A stretch of 8,303 nucleotides of DNA from Actinomycetes bacterium (GTDB taxonomy: Bacteria > Actinomycetota > Actinomycetes > Actinomycetales > Cellulomonadaceae), in the NCBI GenBank assembly GCA_023401045.1, contig JAEXEM010000297.1:1-8303 (forward strand), in the 5' to 3' direction. How positions within the stretch are numbered: the stretch's first letter is position 1; every line of letters starts with the position of its first letter. Position numbers and translations under genes: made by a program. Positions 6,461-8,303 of this stretch are shown here, one piece after another. Below the pieces are notes generated by a model, which was given only the letters and a program-made list of their open reading frames with translations, made no database searches and was not told the DNA's origin.

Positions 6461-7135
6461 ATGCGGGACATCTTCGAGGCCGAGCTCACCCAGCTCGGCG
6501 AGGACCTGGTGGCGATGAGCAGCCGGGTCGAGCAGGCCGTGACGAGCGCGGGCATCGCGCTGCTCACCGCCGACCTCCAGCTGGCGGAGTCGGTCATCGC
6601 CGACGACCTCGCGATCGACGCGCTCGAGCGTGACCTCGACGACCGCTGCGTGCGCCTGCTCGCGCAGCAGCAGCCGGTCGCGACCGACCTGCGCGTCGTC
6701 GTCTCGGCGCTGCGGATGAGCGCGTCGCTCGAGCGCATGGGCGACCTCGCGCGGCACGTCGCCCAGGTCGCGCGGGCCCGCTACCCCGTCGTCGCGGTGC
6801 CGGCCGGTCTCGAGCCGATGTTCACGCAGATGCAGGACGCCGCCGTGCGCGTCGCCCGCCGCGTGACGACGCTGCTCGAGACGCGGGACATGGCGCTCGC
6901 GGAGTCGATCCAGCAGGACGACGACCTGCTCGACACCCTGCACGCCGACACGTTCGCGGCGATGCTCTCGGGCGGCTGGGAGCACACGACGCAGGAGACC
7001 GTCGACGTCACGCTGCTCGGCCGGTACTACGAGCGCTTCGGCGACCACGGCGTCTCGGTGGCCCGCCGCATGGTCTACCTCGTCACGGGCGACCTCGCGG
7101 ACGCGCTCGACCCCGCGGCGGTCCGGCCGCGCTGA
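6461..7135 (+). CDS. phoU: Phosphate signalling regulator PhoU
   Basis: A cytoplasmic all-helical negative regulator that couples the Pst transporter to the sensor kinase and limits phosphate uptake when phosphate is sufficient. The 224-residue length is typical. It has two repeated three-helix PhoU domains (about 1-105 and 115-210). Each carries the metal-binding ExxxD motif: E91-RMG-D95 and E191-RFG-D195. Other family features are the start RDIFEAEL, the QQPVATDLR stretch and LRMSASLERMGD. The ATG at 6461-6463 has a GGGAG-type site a few bases upstream. It is transcribed away from senX3 and, unlike in E. coli, is not part of the pst operon. The upstream Pho box predicts induction in phosphate starvation, giving negative feedback. 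Identification is secure. Confidence 0.96.
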   Translation: MRDIFEAELTQLGEDLVAMSSRVEQAVTSAGIALLTADLQLAESVIADDLAIDALERDLDDRCVRLLAQQQPVATDLRVVVSALRMSASLERMGDLARHVAQVARARYPVVAVPAGLEPMFTQMQDAAVRVARRVTTLLETRDMALAESIQQDDDLLDTLHADTFAAMLSGGWEHTTQETVDVTLLGRYYERFGDHGVSVARRMVYLVTGDLADALDPAAVRPR

Positions 7136-7156
7136 CCGCACGGCCGCACCACGAGC

Positions 7157-7194
7157 ACGGGGCGCCCGCACCGGGGAGGGGGCGGGCGCCCCGT
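7157..7194. terminator. Hairpin 1 between phoU and gpm
   Basis: Bases 7157-7169 (ACGGGGCGCCCGC) are the exact reverse complement of 7182-7194, giving a 13-bp stem with a 12-base loop. It begins 21 bases after the phoU stop, so it is the likely phoU terminator. No T-run follows. Confidence 0.75.
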
Positions 7195-7201
7195 CATGAC
7201 G

Positions 7202-7238
7202 ACGACGCCCCGCCGCACGAGGTGCGGCGGGGCGTCGT
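7202..7238. terminator. Hairpin 2 between phoU and gpm
   Basis: Bases 7202-7218 (ACGACGCCCCGCCGCAC) are the exact reverse complement of 7222-7238, giving a 17-bp stem closed by the three-base loop GAG. Its gpm-side edge is 21 bases from the gpm stop, so it is the likely gpm terminator. It sits seven bases from hairpin 1 and could also stop phoU readthrough. There is no T-run on either strand. Confidence 0.8.
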
Positions 7239-7259
7239 GCTGTCCCGGAGGACGGCCGG

Positions 7260-8000
7260 TCAGCGACCCTGGTTCGCGACGGCCGCGATCGCCTCGGCGG
7301 CGGCCTCGGGGTCGAGGTAGGTGCCGCCGGGGTTCGTCGGCTTCAGCGTCTCGGGGTCGAGGTGGTAGACGAGCGGGATGCCCGTGGGGATGTTGATCCC
7401 CGCGATGGTCTTCTCGTCGACGTCGTCGAGGTGCTTGACGAGCGCGCGGATCGAGTTGCCGTGCGCCGCGACGAGGACGGTCTTCCCCTCGGCGAGGTCC
7501 GGCACGATCGCGGACTCCCAGTACGGCAGCGCGCGGACGAGCACCTGGGCGAGCGCCTCGGTGCGCGGGATCGGCTCACCGGCGTAGCGCGGGTCGGTGT
7601 CCTGCGAGAACTCCGAGCCGAGCTCGATCTCCGGCGGCGGGACGTCGTACGAGCGGCGCCAGAGCATGAACTGCTCCTCGCCGTACTCCTCGAGCGTCTG
7701 CTTCTTGTTCTTGCCCTGCAGGGCGCCGTAGTGGCGCTCGTTGAGGCGCCACGAGCGCCGCACCGGGATCCACAGGCGGTCGGCGGCGTCGAGCGCGTAG
7801 TTCGCCGTCGTGATGGCACGACGCAGCAGCGACGTGTGGACGACGTCCGGCAGGACGCCCGCGTCGGTGAGCAGCGTGCCGCCGCGCTTGGCCTCCTCGA
7901 CGCCCTTCTCCGACAGGGGCACGTCCACCCAGCCGGTGAACAGGTTCTTGGCGTTCCACTCGCTCTCGCCGTGGCGGAGCAGCACGAGGGTGTAGGTCAT
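7260..8000 (-). CDS. gpm: 2,3-bisphosphoglycerate-dependent phosphoglycerate mutase
   Basis: A cytosolic glycolytic and gluconeogenic enzyme interconverting 3- and 2-phosphoglycerate through a phosphohistidine. The 246 residues match the dPGM family. Visible active-site elements are H10 in [11 protein letters not shown]61 in [11 protein letters not shown]88 in [14 protein letters not shown] and H180 in [10 protein letters not shown]. The mobile C-terminal tail is present. I chose the ATG at 7998-8000, with AGGA at 8008-8011 seven bases upstream, over an in-frame start seven codons earlier that would include that ribosome-binding site. Proximity to senX3-regX3 and a GT4 glycosyltransferase resembles the mycobacterial gpm1 region. 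No Pho box is visible upstream and it is on its own transcript or shared with the upstream gene, so it is probably a housekeeping neighbour. Confidence 0.96.
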   Translation of the reverse strand: MTYTLVLLRHGESEWNAKNLFTGWVDVPLSEKGVEEAKRGGTLLTDAGVLPDVVHTSLLRRAITTANYALDAADRLWIPVRRSWRLNERHYGALQGKNKKQTLEEYGEEQFMLWRRSYDVPPPEIELGSEFSQDTDPRYAGEPIPRTEALAQVLVRALPYWESAIVPDLAEGKTVLVAAHGNSIRALVKHLDDVDEKTIAGINIPTGIPLVYHLDPETLKPTNPGGTYLDPEAAAEAIAAVANQGR

Positions 8001-8116
8001 GGGTTCATCCTGCCGCAGCACGCGCCGGGCGGCGCAGGGACGTCCGTCCCCTGAGCCCGGCGGACGAGGACCTCCGCAGCCGTGCGCGGGGCAGGGCGCG
8101 GCCGTCCCGGCACCGT

Positions 8117-8139
8117 GGGCGGCGCATGTGCCGCCGCCC
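8117..8139 (-). terminator. Hairpin downstream of the glycosyltransferase gene
   Basis: Bases 8117-8124 (GGGCGGCG) pair exactly with 8132-8139 (CGCCGCCC) around a seven-base loop, 24 bases after the stop at 8164. The position fits a terminator for the glycosyltransferase gene, leaving gpm with its own promoter. I could not pick out a convincing gpm promoter in the rest of the 163-base gap at 8001-8163. Confidence 0.5.
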
Positions 8140-8163
8140 TCCCCGGCCCGGTGACGCTCCGGG

Positions 8164-8303
8164 TCAGCGCCGAGCGGCAGCGGCCGCGTAGACGTCGAGG
8201 AACCGTCGCGCCGCTGTCGGCCAGCCGTAACGACCCGCGACCTCGGGGGCGGCGGCGGCCCAGGCGGCGCGGCGCTCGTCGTCCGCGACCGCCTCGGCGA
8301 GGG
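8164..8303 (-). CDS. mshA: Glycosyltransferase C-terminus, probably MshA (partial)
   Basis: An open frame enters from the right edge and ends with TGA at 8164-8166, showing about 45 C-terminal residues. The visible sequence is typical of the last helices of GT4/GT-B glycosyltransferases: an acidic and Arg/Ala-rich helix ([18 protein letters not shown]), then [17 protein letters not shown], matching the family pattern in which a F/Y-W-x-x-x-A helix crosses back to the N-terminal domain. In many actinobacteria the GT4 enzyme near gpm and senX3-regX3 is MshA, which makes the first mycothiol intermediate from UDP-GlcNAc and inositol-3-phosphate. The family call is good. The symbol depends on synteny because the catalytic part is outside the window. 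Confidence 0.6.
   Translation of the reverse strand, partial: LAEAVADDERRAAWAAAAPEVAGRYGWPTAARRFLDVYAAAAARR

Noticed and set aside
5260..6633. Long plus-strand open frame (457 codons) antisense to senX3 and running into phoU
   Set aside because: Low-complexity Arg/Asp/Ala-rich translation without domains. It overlaps two genes with complete, well-conserved motifs.
8037..8050. Short inverted repeat GGGAC-GTCC-GTCCC upstream of gpm as an operator
   Set aside because: Only a five-base stem, frequent by chance at this GC content, and no known operator matches it.

Overview
The window is very GC-rich, with almost every third codon position G or C, and reads as chromosome of a high-GC actinobacterium. 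The family combination fits Actinomycetia: an OmpR-type regulator and kinase of the SenX3-RegX3 (Streptomyces PhoR-PhoP) type, a GTTCACC-type Pho box, and a neighbouring cofactor-dependent phosphoglycerate mutase and GT4 glycosyltransferase. A Micrococcales genus such as Cellulomonas or a relative is plausible, but I cannot fix the genus. It is a phosphate-starvation (Pho) locus on a core chromosome segment. I see no transposase, integrase, tRNA, rRNA, CRISPR array or sign of recent transfer.

Layout, left to right. At 1-86 is the 3' end of an unidentified plus-strand gene, converging on the pst operon. On the minus strand, transcribed right to left, are pstS (3114-4217), pstC (2011-3009), pstA (947-2011) and pstB (132-911), the complete high-affinity phosphate ABC importer. 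Upstream of these on the same strand is the two-component pair senX3 (5086-6312) and regX3 (4382-5089), which overlap by four bases. phoU (6461-7135) is divergent from senX3 on the plus strand. After two large hairpins, gpm (7260-8000, minus) converges on phoU, and the C-terminal end of a glycosyltransferase, probably mshA, lies at 8164-8303 (minus).

How the genes work together. PstS, an extracellular lipoprotein, captures phosphate. PstC and PstA form the channel and PstB powers it. By family knowledge, the Pst complex and PhoU keep the SenX3 kinase inactive when phosphate is plentiful, and in starvation phospho-RegX3 binds Pho boxes. The DNA supports this loop. Upstream of pstS are two perfect, contiguous 11-bp repeats (unit GTTCACCCGGG) plus a degenerate third copy in register. 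Upstream of phoU are two GTTCACC units 22 bp apart. Both sites have the same spacing to an ACCGT-containing hexamer. pstS therefore appears to have its own promoter behind a possible regX3 terminator, and a 13-bp hairpin in the pstS-pstC gap may set pstS mRNA above pstCAB mRNA.

The locus is conventional in gene content, and I found no undescribed system. The points most worth following are the matched geometry of the two Pho boxes, the pstS-pstC hairpin, the paired hairpins between phoU and gpm, a possibly near-leaderless senX3 mRNA, the N-terminal extension of PstA, and the unidentified gene end at the left edge.
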